Assembly: GCF_013385425.1 (NCBI RefSeq)
Contig: NZ_JACAQA010000019.1
Location: forward strand, 62,001-126,000
Source of the DNA: Pseudomonas gingeri
Lineage (GTDB): Bacteria; Pseudomonadota; Gammaproteobacteria; Pseudomonadales; Pseudomonadaceae
Direction: 5' to 3'
DNA length: 64,000 nt
Below are positions 20,331-29,385 of this stretch, piece after piece (positions within the stretch are counted from its first letter, which is position 1; every line of letters starts with the position of its first letter). The position numbers and the translations under genes were made by a program. Below the pieces are notes generated by a model. The model had not been told where the DNA came from, ran no database searches, and saw only the letters and a list, made by a program, of their open reading frames with translations.

Positions 20331-21491
20331 TCAGCGGCCCTTGAATTGCGCCACATTGTCGCTATGCACCTGGACTTGCGGCTTGGCCACCACGCCCAGG
20401 CGTTCACCGGTCTGGGCGTCGAACAACAACACCTTGGCCGGATCGAATTGCAGGGTCAGGGTTTCACCCACCTGCGGCGCCACGTCCGGTGCCAGTCGGC
20501 AGCAGACCTTGGTCCCGTTGAGGTTGACGAACACCAGGGTGTCCGGGCCGGTCGGTTCGGTGACCTGCACTTCGGCACGAATGCTCGGCAAGCCATTGGG
20601 CTCGCCCTGCATCAGGCTGATCTGCTCCGGACGCATGCCAAGGATGATTTCGCGGTCTTCAAGACCGGCATCGGTCACCCCCAGCGGCAACTCGCAACGG
20701 GCCTGGCCGCTGTCGAGCAAGGCCAGCAGGCGACCGTCCTTGCGTTGCAGGCGCAGGGGAATGAAGTTCATCGGCGGCGAACCGATGAAGCTGGCGACAA
20801 ACAGGTTCGCCGGGTCGTTGTAGATCTGCTTCGGCGTGCCGAACTGCTGGATGATGCCGTCCTTCATCACCGCCACCTTGTCGCCCAGGGTCATGGCTTC
20901 GATCTGGTCGTGGGTCACGTAGACCGTGGTGGTTTTCAGGCGCTGGTGCATCAGTTTCATTTCGGTGCGCATCTCGACCCGCAGCTTGGCGTCGAGGTTG
21001 GACAGCGGTTCGTCGAACAGGTAGATCTTCGGCCGCCGCGCCAGGGCGCGGCCCATGGCTACACGCTGTTGCTGACCACCGGACAACTGGCCGGGCTTGC
21101 GGTTGAGCAAGTGTTCGATCTGCAGCAGCTTGGCGACCCGGGCGACCTCCTCGTCGATGGCCGACTGGGCCATCTTGCGGATTTTCAGACCGAACTCGAT
21201 GTTCTCGCGCACGCTCATGGTCGGGTACAGCGCATAGGACTGGAACACCATGGCGATGTCACGGTCCTTCGGGCTCATGCCGCTGACGTCCTGGTCATCG
21301 ATCATGATCGCGCCGCCGGTGATGTTCTCCAGGCCCGCGATGCAGTTCATCAGCGTCGACTTGCCACAGCCCGAAGGCCCGACCAGGATCAGGAACTCAC
21401 CGTCCGAGATCGACAGTTCGATGTTCTTCAGGGTGTCCGGCAAACCGGCGCCGTAGGTCTTGTTTACATTGCGAAGTTCGAGCGTTGCCAT
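20331..21491 (-). CDS. gtsD: Glucose/sugar ABC transporter ATPase GtsD
   Basis: A 386-residue MalK/UgpC-type ATPase with Walker A GPSGCGKST (residue ~38), Q-loop, signature LSGGQQQR (~136), Walker B IYLFDEPLSNLDA (~156) and a C-terminal regulatory OB domain (~240-370). It powers glucose import with GtsABC. Last gene of gtsABCD, 2 nt after gtsC. Confidence 0.93.
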   Translation of the reverse strand: MATLELRNVNKTYGAGLPDTLKNIELSISDGEFLILVGPSGCGKSTLMNCIAGLENITGGAIMIDDQDVSGMSPKDRDIAMVFQSYALYPTMSVRENIEFGLKIRKMAQSAIDEEVARVAKLLQIEHLLNRKPGQLSGGQQQRVAMGRALARRPKIYLFDEPLSNLDAKLRVEMRTEMKLMHQRLKTTTVYVTHDQIEAMTLGDKVAVMKDGIIQQFGTPKQIYNDPANLFVASFIGSPPMNFIPLRLQRKDGRLLALLDSGQARCELPLGVTDAGLEDREIILGMRPEQISLMQGEPNGLPSIRAEVQVTEPTGPDTLVFVNLNGTKVCCRLAPDVAPQVGETLTLQFDPAKVLLFDAQTGERLGVVAKPQVQVHSDNVAQFKGR

Positions 21492-21493
21492 GA

Positions 21494-22339
21494 TTACCCC
21501 TTGACTGCGCCGGCCGTCAGCCCGCGCACGAAATACTTGCCTGCGACCACATAGACCAGCAGGGTCGGCAGCCCGGCGATCATCGCCGCTGCCATATCAA
21601 CGTTGTATTCCTTGACCCCGGTACTGGTGTTGACCAGGTTGTTCAGCGCCACCGTGATGGGCTGCGAATCACCGCTGGAGAACACCACGCCGAAGAGGAA
21701 GTCGTTCCAGATCTGGGTGAACTGCCAGATCAGGCAGACCATGATGATCGGGGTCGACATCGGCAGGATGATCATCCGGAAGATGGTGAAGAAACCCGCA
21801 CCATCCAGGCGTGCCGCCTTCACCAGCGCATCGGGAATGCTCACGTAGTAGTTACGGAAGAACAGCGTGGTGAACGCCAGGCCGTAAACGATGTGCACGA
21901 ACACCAGGCCCGTGGTGGTACTGGCCAGGCCCATCTTGCCGAGGGTGAACGAGGCCGGCAGCAGCACGGTCTGGAACGGCAGGAAGCAGCCGAACAGCAA
22001 CAGGCCGAAGAACAACTGCGAACCGCGGAAGCGCCACATCGACAGCACATAGCCGTTCAACGCACCGATGGCGGTGGAGATCAGCACCGCCGGAACGGTG
22101 ATCTTGATCGAGTTCCAGAAGTAGCCGTTGACCGTGGCCCAGGCCTTGACCCAGCCGATATCGGTAATCACCGTCGGCCAGCTCAACAGGTTGCCGGTGC
22201 TGATGTCTTCCGGTGATTTGAAGCTGGTCAACAGCATGACCACCAGCGGTACCAGATAGAGCAGCACGGCGAGGATCAGCACCGCGTAGATGGCGATGCG
22301 GCTCAGGCTGATCGCCGGTTTGTGGGCGAGACTAGTCAT
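21494..22339 (-). CDS. gtsC: Glucose ABC transporter permease GtsC
   Basis: A 281-residue inner-membrane permease with about six hydrophobic segments. The EAA-type loop that contacts the ATPase is seen near residues 185-205 (PDALVKAARLDGAGFFTIFRMIILP). It overlaps gtsB by 8 nt, so translation is coupled. Confidence 0.92.
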   Translation of the reverse strand: MTSLAHKPAISLSRIAIYAVLILAVLLYLVPLVVMLLTSFKSPEDISTGNLLSWPTVITDIGWVKAWATVNGYFWNSIKITVPAVLISTAIGALNGYVLSMWRFRGSQLFFGLLLFGCFLPFQTVLLPASFTLGKMGLASTTTGLVFVHIVYGLAFTTLFFRNYYVSIPDALVKAARLDGAGFFTIFRMIILPMSTPIIMVCLIWQFTQIWNDFLFGVVFSSGDSQPITVALNNLVNTSTGVKEYNVDMAAAMIAGLPTLLVYVVAGKYFVRGLTAGAVKG

Positions 22340-23240
22340 TACGCTTGGTCCTCAGCTCGGAGTACAGGTAAGGCACGATGATCGCGAGAATCGCACCGAG
22401 CATCAGAATCGCACTGGCCGAGCCCATGCCCATCTGGCCGCGACTGAAGGTGAAGGAATACATGAACATGGCAGGCAGGTCGGACGAGTAGCCCGGGCCA
22501 CCGGCGGTCATCGCCGCCACCAGGTCGAAGCTCTTGATCGCGATGTGCGCCAGGATCATCACCGCACTGAAGAACACCGGACGCAGGCTGGGCAGCACCA
22601 CTTTCCAGTAGATCCTCGGCAGGCTCGCGCCATCGATCTGGGCGGCACGGATGATCGATTGATCGACACCGCGCAGGCCGGCCAGGAACATCGCCATGAT
22701 GAACCCCGAGGCTTGCCAGACCGCTGCGATCACCAGGCAATAAACCACGCGATCGGGGTCGATCAGCCAGTCCAGGCGGAATCCTTCCCAGCCCCAGTCA
22801 CGCAACAGTTTGTCCAGGCCCATGCCCGGGTTGAGCAGCCATTTCCAGGCGGTACCGGTGACGATCATCGAGAGCGCCATCGGGTACAGGTAAATGGTGC
22901 GGATAAAACCTTCGCGCCGGATGCGCTGGTCGAGGAACACCGCCAGCAGCACGCCGATCACCAGAGTGACACCGATGAACAAACCGCCGAACAGCGCCAG
23001 GTTCTTGCTCGCCACCCACCAGCGGTCGTTGTCGAACAACCGCGCATATTGCGCCAGGCCGACCCATTTGTAGGACGGCAGGAAAGTCGAGTTGGTGAAC
23101 GACAGTACGAACGTCCACAGGATGTAGCCATAGAAGCCCACCAGGACGATGAACATGCTGGGCGCCAGCACCAGTTTGGGTAGCCAGCGCTGCAATGCAT
23201 CGAACGGCGAGGCTTTGCTGAACACAGCAACAGAACTCAT
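22332..23240 (-). CDS. gtsB: Glucose ABC transporter permease GtsB
   Basis: A 302-residue MalF-like permease with six hydrophobic segments and the EAA-type loop GVDQSIIRAAQIDGASLPRIYWKVVLP near residue 205. ATG 23240 is preferred to GTG 23252. It is separated from gtsA by 154 nt holding a REP doublet, which may lower permease expression relative to the binding protein. Confidence 0.9.
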   Translation of the reverse strand: MSSVAVFSKASPFDALQRWLPKLVLAPSMFIVLVGFYGYILWTFVLSFTNSTFLPSYKWVGLAQYARLFDNDRWWVASKNLALFGGLFIGVTLVIGVLLAVFLDQRIRREGFIRTIYLYPMALSMIVTGTAWKWLLNPGMGLDKLLRDWGWEGFRLDWLIDPDRVVYCLVIAAVWQASGFIMAMFLAGLRGVDQSIIRAAQIDGASLPRIYWKVVLPSLRPVFFSAVMILAHIAIKSFDLVAAMTAGGPGYSSDLPAMFMYSFTFSRGQMGMGSASAILMLGAILAIIVPYLYSELRTKRND

Positions 23241-23284
23241 GGGAAAATCCACTACAGGGAAAAGGGACTACATGCAGGTCCTCT

Positions 23285-23374
23285 GCAGGAGCCGGCTTGC
23301 TGGCGATGGCGATTGCTCATCCAACGACGATGTTGACTGTCAGATCGAAATCGCCAGCAAGCCGGCTCCTGCAA
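23285..23374. repeat. REP doublet inside gts operon (GTAGGAGCCGGC subfamily)
   Basis: Inverted copies AGGAGCCGGCTTGCTGGCGAT and ATCGCCAGCAAGCCGGCTCCT lie between gtsA and gtsB. Such mRNA hairpins can protect the upstream message from 3' exonucleases, which would raise the binding-protein level; this is inference. Confidence 0.75.
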
Positions 23375-23394
23375 GGGAGCCTGCGGTGCTGAAA

Positions 23395-24681
23395 CTACTT
23401 GGCGGACTTGACCGCCGCGCCGAGTTTCTTGGCGGCATCGGCTGGATCGGCTTTCGGGTCGTTGATGTAGTTGGTCACGACATCAAAGAACGCACCCTGT
23501 ACGGCCAGCGTGGTCGCCATGTTGTGCGCCATGCTCGGTTGCAGGCCGCCGGTCTTGGCATCATCCAGGAAGTCCTTGGCCGACTTCTGGGCGCACTCGT
23601 CGAAACCGAGCTTGTCCATTTCGTGGAGCATGTCGTTGCGAACCGGGATCGAGCCTTTGTTGATGCTGAAGACTTTCTGGAAGTTTTCACCCAGAGCGAC
23701 CTTGGCGATGTCCTGCTGACCCGCCGCAGTACCCTTGTCTTTCTGCTTGAACATCGCCAGGGAGTCGATGTTGTAGGTGAAGGCTTTTTCGGTGCCCGGG
23801 AAGGCTACGCATTCGTAGTCCTTGCCAGCGACTTTCTTGGCTGCTGTCCACTCGCTCTTGGCCCAGTCACCCATGATCTGCATGCCGGCCTTGCCGTTGA
23901 TGACCTTGGCCGCTTCCAGGTTCCAGTCCTGGCCTTTGCCGTCCTGGTCCATGTAGGTCGCGACTTTCTTCAGTTCGGTCAGCGCCTTGACCATTCCAGG
24001 ACCGGTCAGCTCAGCATTGTCCAGGTCGACCAGGGCTTTCTTGTAGCCATCGACGCCCATGACCGACAACACCACCGCTTCAAACACGGTGCTGTCCTGC
24101 CAAGGCTGGCCACCGTGGGCGAGTGGGATGAAACCCGCCGCCTTGAGCTTGTCACCAGCAGCGTAGAATTCTTCGAGGGTGGTCGGTGCTTTTTCGATAC
24201 CGGCTTTCTTGAAGACGGCAGGGTTGATCCACAGCCAGTTGACGCGGTGAATGTTCACCGGCACGGCCACGTAGTTACCTTCGTACTTCACGGTATCGGA
24301 GACTTTCTTGTCGAGCAGGCTGTCCCATTTCTCATCTTTGGCAACGGACTTCAGGACGTCAGTGTCGAGCAGCCCGGTAGAGGCCCATTCCTGGATATCC
24401 GGCCCCTTGATCTGCGCGGCCCCCGGAGGGTTGCCGGCCACGGCGCGGCTTTTCAGCACGGTCATGGCGGTGGCACCGCCGCCGCCGGCTACAGCGCCGT
24501 CTTTCCAGGTGAAACCGTCTTTTTCAACTTGAGCCTTGAGGACATCGACCGCGGCTTTTTCACCACCGGAAGTCCACCAATGGACAACTTCCACGGACCC
24601 TTTCGAGTCGGCGGCAAGAGCGCTTAGGGGAAACAACGAGGCGAGAGAAACGACGGCGGCGAGGCGGGAAATCGAATTCAT
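23395..24681 (-). CDS. gtsA: Glucose ABC transporter substrate-binding protein GtsA
   Basis: A 428-residue family 1 solute-binding protein with a signal peptide (MNSISRLAAVVSLASLFPLSALA). The mature part begins ADSKGSVEVVHWWTSGGEKAAVDVLKAQ, typical of sugar-binding proteins of this group. It captures glucose in the periplasm for GtsBCD. ATG 24681 follows AAAGGTACTACAG; a CA motif overlaps this leader. Confidence 0.93.
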   Translation of the reverse strand: MNSISRLAAVVSLASLFPLSALAADSKGSVEVVHWWTSGGEKAAVDVLKAQVEKDGFTWKDGAVAGGGGATAMTVLKSRAVAGNPPGAAQIKGPDIQEWASTGLLDTDVLKSVAKDEKWDSLLDKKVSDTVKYEGNYVAVPVNIHRVNWLWINPAVFKKAGIEKAPTTLEEFYAAGDKLKAAGFIPLAHGGQPWQDSTVFEAVVLSVMGVDGYKKALVDLDNAELTGPGMVKALTELKKVATYMDQDGKGQDWNLEAAKVINGKAGMQIMGDWAKSEWTAAKKVAGKDYECVAFPGTEKAFTYNIDSLAMFKQKDKGTAAGQQDIAKVALGENFQKVFSINKGSIPVRNDMLHEMDKLGFDECAQKSAKDFLDDAKTGGLQPSMAHNMATTLAVQGAFFDVVTNYINDPKADPADAAKKLGAAVKSAK

Positions 24682-24692
24682 CTGTAGTACCT

Positions 24693-24703
24693 TTCTTGTT
24701 GTT
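24693..24703 (-). promoter_or_regulatory. Hfq/Crc-type CA motif upstream of gtsA
   Basis: On the minus strand AACAACAAGAA directly precedes the AAGG ribosome site of gtsA. The surrounding 18 nt (AACAACAAGAAAGGTACT) are identical to the leader of the epimerase gene at 26081-26091. Confidence 0.6.
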
Positions 24704-24786
24704 ATGCATGCAAGTCTGGTGCTTGCGCTGCATGGGATTCTAGTCAAGGCAAGGCCTCTCGCAGGTAACGAAGGGACGTGCAAATG

Positions 24787-26070
24787 TCACTGCATGGTTA
24801 CATGATTTTCGTTGCCGTTATCAGCCGAAGATTGCCGGGCCAGAGCGCTCGCGAGGCTCGGGGCGAGTGGCAGCCCCGGAAGCAGCACCGCTTGAAAGGC
24901 ATGATAGAGGTCGGGTTTGCCGCCCCAGATCTTGGCATCGGGCCGATTGTGCTCATCCAGTTCGTGATGCCAGCTGCCCAGTTCCAGGTCGATGAAGTGC
25001 ACATCGATAAAATCCCAGAAGCGTCGATACCAGGTTTCGTACTGCGCCTCGCCGGTGCGCCGGAGCAAGGCGGCGGCCGTGGCACTGGCTTCGGCATGGG
25101 TCCAGTGCAGGCGCTGACGGACCACCGGGCGGTTGGCCCAGTCCAGCGTGTAGACGATGCCCGCCGCGCCATCAGCGTGCCAGCCATGGCGGCAGGCGCT
25201 GTCAAACAAACCGCGGGCGTCGTTCAACAACCAATCGGGGGTGAACAAGCCGGCCTGGCGGCGCGCGGCCTCCAGGTGCAGGACCAGCCGCGCCCATTCG
25301 AAGCCATGACCGGGCGTGGTGCCGTAGGGGCGAAAGCCGTCCGCCGGGTTGTCGTGGTTGTACTCGCGCAGGGGTTGCCACTGGCGGTCGAAGTGTTCGA
25401 TCACCATGAAATCGTTGGCCACGGCGTGCTGGTGGATCACCCGCTCGACGATGCGTAGCGCGCGATCCAGCCAGCGACTGTCACCGGTGACATCCGCCAG
25501 GGCGAGAAAGGCCTCGGTGCCGTGCATATTGCTGTTGGCACCGCGATAGGCTTCTTCCTGTTGCCAATCGCGGGTGAAGGATTCGCGCAGGGTGCCCTCC
25601 TCCTCGTTCCAGAAATGCGTCTCGAGCACCCGGATCGCTTCGGCCAGCAGGCGCGGGGCATCGGCACTGCCAGCAACCACCGCGGAACTCGCGGCCAGGG
25701 CCACAAAGGCGTGCAGGTAGGCAGCCTTGCCGCTGTTGCCGTCGCGGTGATCGGGGACCGCATACCAACCACCGTGGCTGGCATCGCGCAACGGCCCCCA
25801 GAGGGCGGCGACACCGTGATCGACCAAGCCCAGGCAACCGGGAATCCCCTGGAGATGGGCCATGGCGAAACTGTGGGTCATGCGCGCGGTGTTCATGGTT
25901 TCGGCCATGGCATCGTCCGCCAGTTGCCCGTGCTCGTCGAGATTGCCGAAGCCTTCGGCCAGGCGCGAAGCCTTGGCAAACGCCAGCAGCCGCCGGCCTT
26001 CGGCCAACAACCAGGCACGATGAGCCGGGGCATTGAGCCAACTGCTGAACGGCAGTTCAAGGGTGTCCAT
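24787..26070 (-). CDS. AGE-family epimerase/isomerase
   Basis: A 427-residue (alpha/alpha)6-barrel protein of the N-acylglucosamine 2-epimerase family. Conserved stretches: GCLGLVDHGVAALWGPLRDASHGGW near residue 79, GTEAFLALADVTGD near 190 and two late His regions (GHGFEWARLVLHLE near 255; GSWHHELDEHNRP near 383). Members isomerise mannose/fructose or epimerise N-acyl sugars; which applies here is unknown. Its position upstream of gtsA with the same leader suggests it converts an imported sugar. ATG 26070 follows AAAGGTACT. Confidence 0.85.
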   Translation of the reverse strand: MDTLELPFSSWLNAPAHRAWLLAEGRRLLAFAKASRLAEGFGNLDEHGQLADDAMAETMNTARMTHSFAMAHLQGIPGCLGLVDHGVAALWGPLRDASHGGWYAVPDHRDGNSGKAAYLHAFVALAASSAVVAGSADAPRLLAEAIRVLETHFWNEEEGTLRESFTRDWQQEEAYRGANSNMHGTEAFLALADVTGDSRWLDRALRIVERVIHQHAVANDFMVIEHFDRQWQPLREYNHDNPADGFRPYGTTPGHGFEWARLVLHLEAARRQAGLFTPDWLLNDARGLFDSACRHGWHADGAAGIVYTLDWANRPVVRQRLHWTHAEASATAAALLRRTGEAQYETWYRRFWDFIDVHFIDLELGSWHHELDEHNRPDAKIWGGKPDLYHAFQAVLLPGLPLAPSLASALARQSSADNGNENHVTMQ

Positions 26071-26374
26071 CGGAGTACCTTTCTTGTTGTTAGGAGCCAA
26101 ACGATTATCCGGCGATTCTAGCCAGCCATTCTTCGCTGCCAGGTCACGAAGCCCCGCGCAAATGTCACCAGACAGTGACAAAAAAACAGAGAAGGTCCCT
26201 TCGGCCCCAGACTCTGCGAGGTAGGAAAATTGCTGAATAAGTCGTTTCCCTTTCCAATGTAGGAGCGATCCCTAACGTCTTTTCCCACATTGAAGCACTC
26301 CTTTACTTCGGCGAATCTGCTGCACTTCTTCATTTCAGGTGCGCCGGTCAAGCGCCCCCAAGGAGGTGTGATCC
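26071..26374. other. Divergent control region, epimerase / AP2-like gene
   Basis: This 304-bp gap holds the CA-motif leader of the epimerase (26081-26091), a lone REP fragment near 26258 (TGTAGGAGCGA) and the strong AAGGAGGTG ribosome site of the AP2-like gene at 26360-26368. No other structure was recognised. Confidence 0.5.
26081..26091 (-). promoter_or_regulatory. Hfq/Crc-type CA motif upstream of epimerase gene
   Basis: The minus strand reads AACAACAAGAA, followed by the same AAGGTACT found in gtsA. It lies 10 nt before the start codon. Confidence 0.55.
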
Positions 26375-27019
26375 ATGGTTGCCCCCCACCTGCGCAACCC
26401 CCGCCAATGCTGCATTTTCCCGGTCTACAACGGACAAGGTCTGTGTGCCTGGAGGGTCGAGGTCATGCGTGGCGGCGCCCAATTGGGCGGTGTTTTCAGC
26501 TTCGCCGAGTGTGGTGGCGAGGAACCGGCCCGGTGCATGGCCGAGTCCTACCGCAACGCCCTGGTGCTGAAAATGCAGCCTTCGCAAAGCTATGCAGAGC
26601 GTCAGCGCCTGATGCCTCATAACACCAGCGGACATCCCGGGGTGATCCGGGTCGAGACCAACAACACCGGCTACTGGCGGGCCAGCACGCGGATTCATGG
26701 CTACTGCCTGAGCCGCAGTTTCAGTGTGCGTCGCCACGGCGAGGAGCAGGCCAAGCGCCTGGCGCTGCGTGAGCGTGAACGGCAACTGGCGTTGTGCAAC
26801 GAACCCTATGAACAGGCGATGGAAGCCTTGCAGCGCTACTTCAGCCAGAGCAACAGCCGCGTGCGCGAGCACCGCATCCGCGCGGCCATGGCGCGACCGC
26901 GGGAGGTGCGGGCCTCAGCCGATATCCTTCCGCCGGACCCGCTCGAGCCGGCACTGAATATCAGTGCGGAACAGGCGTTCCTGTCGATCAGTCGGCATTT
27001 CGCGGCAAGTACAAAGTAA
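26375..27019 (+). CDS. AP2-like DNA-binding domain protein, function unknown
   Basis: A 214-residue protein. Residues about 88-130 (GVIRVETNNTGYWRAS... and SFSVRRHGEEQAKRLALRERERQL) resemble the AP2/integrase-N-type three-strand-plus-helix DNA-binding fold seen in some Pseudomonas hypothetical proteins; this is a pattern judgement, not a search. Start ATG 26375 has AAGGAGGTG upstream. The gene is convergent with, and overlaps by 32 nt, the sensor kinase gene. Its conserved place in the glucose cluster hints at a regulatory role. Confidence 0.6.
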   Translation: MVAPHLRNPRQCCIFPVYNGQGLCAWRVEVMRGGAQLGGVFSFAECGGEEPARCMAESYRNALVLKMQPSQSYAERQRLMPHNTSGHPGVIRVETNNTGYWRASTRIHGYCLSRSFSVRRHGEEQAKRLALRERERQLALCNEPYEQAMEALQRYFSQSNSRVREHRIRAAMARPREVRASADILPPDPLEPALNISAEQAFLSISRHFAASTK

Positions 27020-28448
27020 CCCGCAACCCGCCGTCGCGCAGGTTCTGCAAGCTCACTTCGCCGCCATGGCTGTGGGCGATATTGCGCGCAATGCCCAGCC
27101 CGAGGCCGTAGCCCTGTTGCTGGCCGGACAAGCGAAAGTGCGGTTCGAACACCTGCTCCAGGCGCTGCTCGGGCACCCCTGGCCCTTCGTCATCGACGTG
27201 CAGCACAAAGGCTTCGTCGTCGTCTTCGATATGCAGGTGGGCCTTGTCACCATACTTGAGGGCGTTGTCGATCAGGTTGCCCATGCAGCGTCGTAGCGCC
27301 AGCGGTTTGCCGGGAAAGGCCCCGTGGGCGCGACCGTCCAGCGAGACCCGACCGTTGCCGTTGGGTGGCAGGTAGGGTTCGATCAGGCAATCGAGGGCGT
27401 GGTTGAGGTCCACCGGCTCGATGTTCTCGTGGATATCGGTGTCCTTCACGCATTGCAACGCGCCCTTGACCAGCATTTCCAGCTCGTCGAGGTCGCGACC
27501 GAACTTGTACTGCAACTTCTCGTCCTCCAGCAGCTCGACCCGCAGGCGCAGGCGGGTGATAGGAGTGCGTAGATCATGGGAGATGGCGCTGAACAACTGG
27601 CTGCGTTCGGTCAGGTAACGGCTGATACGCTCACGCATGGCGTTGAACGCCCGGCCCACCTCCACCACTTCGCTGCCACCGCCTTCCGCCACCGGCCGTA
27701 CCTGCGCATCGCCGAGGGACATGTCCCGCGCGGCCCGCGCCAGGCGTTTGAGGGGACGGCTCTGCCAGTGCACCAGCAGGCCGATAAATAACAGCAGAAA
27801 GCCACTGGTCAGGACGATAAACCACACCTGCTGGGACGGCAGGCCTTCCTCTTCCAGGCTGGTGTAGGGCTCGGGCAGCAGGGAGGCGATATACAGCCAT
27901 TCGCCGGGGGACATCTGGATCTGCGTCACCAGCACCGGCGGATTGACCGGTTCCAGGGTCAGCGCGTAGTGGGCCCAGGAACGCGGCAGCTCGTCGAGCT
28001 TCAGGCCACCGTTGAAAATCCGCAGGTCGTCGGGGCTGACGAATTGCACCGAGATATCCACCTCGTTGCCCAGCGCCTGGCGCAGCACCTCGTGCACGGC
28101 GTCGAGCACCGCGGTCTTGCGCGGCGTGGCCGGCAGCAGGCGCATATCCAGGGGCTTGTCATTGAGGGTCACGACAAACCGCGTACCACCCATGCTGCGC
28201 AATTGATCAAGCACCAGCGGGCGATAGGCCAGCGGCAGCGAGCGCAGGTAACTGACACTGGCGGTCATCGAATGGGCCAGGCTGCGGGCGCTGGTGACCA
28301 GGCCTTCGAGCTGCGTCGCGCGCAACTGCGAAAGCCAGATCACGCTGGACAGCGTCTGGGCGATCAGCACCGCCAACAGGGTCAGCAGCAACATGCGCCC
28401 CAGCAGCGAGCGCGGAACCGGCAGGCGCCGGCGCAGCTCAGAGGGCAT
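26988..28448 (-). CDS. gltS: Sensor histidine kinase of the glucose two-component system
   Basis: A 486-residue inner-membrane kinase with TM1 near residues 18-38, a periplasmic domain (~40-200), TM2 near 207-227, a HAMP domain, the H-box SHDLRTPITRLRLRVE near 290, N-box MGNLIDNALKYGD and G-boxes DEGPGVPE and GLGLGIA. It probably senses periplasmic glucose or a derivative and phosphorylates GltR. Its start overlaps the regulator gene by 11 nt, confirming coupling. Confidence 0.85.
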   Translation of the reverse strand: MPSELRRRLPVPRSLLGRMLLLTLLAVLIAQTLSSVIWLSQLRATQLEGLVTSARSLAHSMTASVSYLRSLPLAYRPLVLDQLRSMGGTRFVVTLNDKPLDMRLLPATPRKTAVLDAVHEVLRQALGNEVDISVQFVSPDDLRIFNGGLKLDELPRSWAHYALTLEPVNPPVLVTQIQMSPGEWLYIASLLPEPYTSLEEEGLPSQQVWFIVLTSGFLLLFIGLLVHWQSRPLKRLARAARDMSLGDAQVRPVAEGGGSEVVEVGRAFNAMRERISRYLTERSQLFSAISHDLRTPITRLRLRVELLEDEKLQYKFGRDLDELEMLVKGALQCVKDTDIHENIEPVDLNHALDCLIEPYLPPNGNGRVSLDGRAHGAFPGKPLALRRCMGNLIDNALKYGDKAHLHIEDDDEAFVLHVDDEGPGVPEQRLEQVFEPHFRLSGQQQGYGLGLGIARNIAHSHGGEVSLQNLRDGGLRVTLYLPRNAD

Positions 28449-29169
28449 TGGCCGCGGTGACGTTGGCCGCCAACTGATAGCCGCTGCCGCGCACGGTGCG
28501 GATCAGTCGCGGCGGCTTGTCGGTGTCGCGCAGGCGTTGGCGCAGGCGGCTGACCGCCATGTCGACGATCCGGTCCAGAGGCATCAGGTCACGCCCACGG
28601 GTGGCATTGCCGATGGTGTCGCGGTCGAGGATTTCCTGGGGGTGATCGAGAAACAGTTTGAGCAGGGCGAAGTCGGCACCGGAGAGAATCACTTCTTCGC
28701 CGTCGGTGTGGAACAGCCGGTGGCTGACCGTGTCCAGGCGCCAGTCATCGAAGGCCAGCACCTCGCTGCCATTGCGCTCCTGGCCGAACTGCGCGCGGCG
28801 CAACAGGGCCTTGATCCGCGCCTGCAGTTCCCGTGGGCTGAAGGGTTTGCCCAGATAGTCGTCGGCACCCAGTTCCAGGCCGATGACCCGGTCGGTCTCG
28901 TCGGAGCTGGCGGTGAGCATGATGATCGGCACCTGGGCCTGGCGCGGGTGTTGGCGGACCCAGCGGCAGAGACTGAAACCATCTTCGTCGGGCAGCATGA
29001 CGTCAAGGATCACCAGATCGCTGTGGGCATCGTTGAGGGCCTGGCGAAAGCCGGCGCCATCGCCGACGGTGCGCACCTGGAAACCGGCACGGCTGAGGTA
29101 GGTGTCCAGCAATTCACGGATTTCCTGATCGTCGTCGACCAGGAGAATGGACTTACTGAATACGCTCAC
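28438..29169 (-). CDS. gltR: OmpR-family response regulator GltR
   Basis: A 243-residue regulator: receiver domain residues 1-120 (acidic pocket VDDD, phospho-Asp in LVILDVMLPDEDGF near 55, Lys in YLGKPF near 105) and a C-terminal winged helix (~140-235, ending RTVRGSGYQL). In Pseudomonas GltR controls the glucose transport genes. It uses a GTG start at 29169 with AAGGA upstream and a CA motif ahead of that. Confidence 0.88.
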   Translation of the reverse strand: MSVFSKSILLVDDDQEIRELLDTYLSRAGFQVRTVGDGAGFRQALNDAHSDLVILDVMLPDEDGFSLCRWVRQHPRQAQVPIIMLTASSDETDRVIGLELGADDYLGKPFSPRELQARIKALLRRAQFGQERNGSEVLAFDDWRLDTVSHRLFHTDGEEVILSGADFALLKLFLDHPQEILDRDTIGNATRGRDLMPLDRIVDMAVSRLRQRLRDTDKPPRLIRTVRGSGYQLAANVTAANAL

Positions 29170-29180
29170 GGAAATCGTCC

Positions 29181-29188
29181 TTGTTGTT
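29181..29188 (-). promoter_or_regulatory. Hfq/Crc-type CA motif upstream of gltR
   Basis: The minus strand reads ACAACAACAAGGAC just before the GTG start; the AAN repeats overlap the ribosome site, a position where Hfq/Crc blocks translation in known targets. Confidence 0.5.
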
Positions 29189-29216
29189 GTGGGGAGGACT
29201 GAAATGCGGATTATGC

Positions 29217-29230
29217 CTTAATCGATTAAG
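29217..29230. promoter_or_regulatory. Perfect palindrome upstream of gltR
   Basis: CTTAATCGATTAAG is a perfect 14-bp palindrome, 47 nt before the gltR start. It is a candidate operator, protein unknown. Confidence 0.45.
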
Positions 29231-29284
29231 CCGTGAAGCATGTGTTGCCTGGCCGGACGCTTTCGCGGCGGTGCGGCGATCCGA

Positions 29285-29366
29285 CAAGCCCTGCTCCTAC
29301 AGTTTGATGTCGTGTACAAAATCTAGGCACGACGACGTACGGTAGGAGCAGGGCTTGCCCGCGAAG
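29285..29366. repeat. REP doublet
   Basis: Inverted units CAAGCCCTGCTCCTACA and GTAGGAGCAGGGCTTGCCCGCGAAG flank a spacer containing GTCGTGTACAAAATC, similar to the spacer of the element at 7844. It lies between glk and gltR. Confidence 0.75.
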
Positions 29367-29385
29367 AACGCGCCACGTAACGGGA

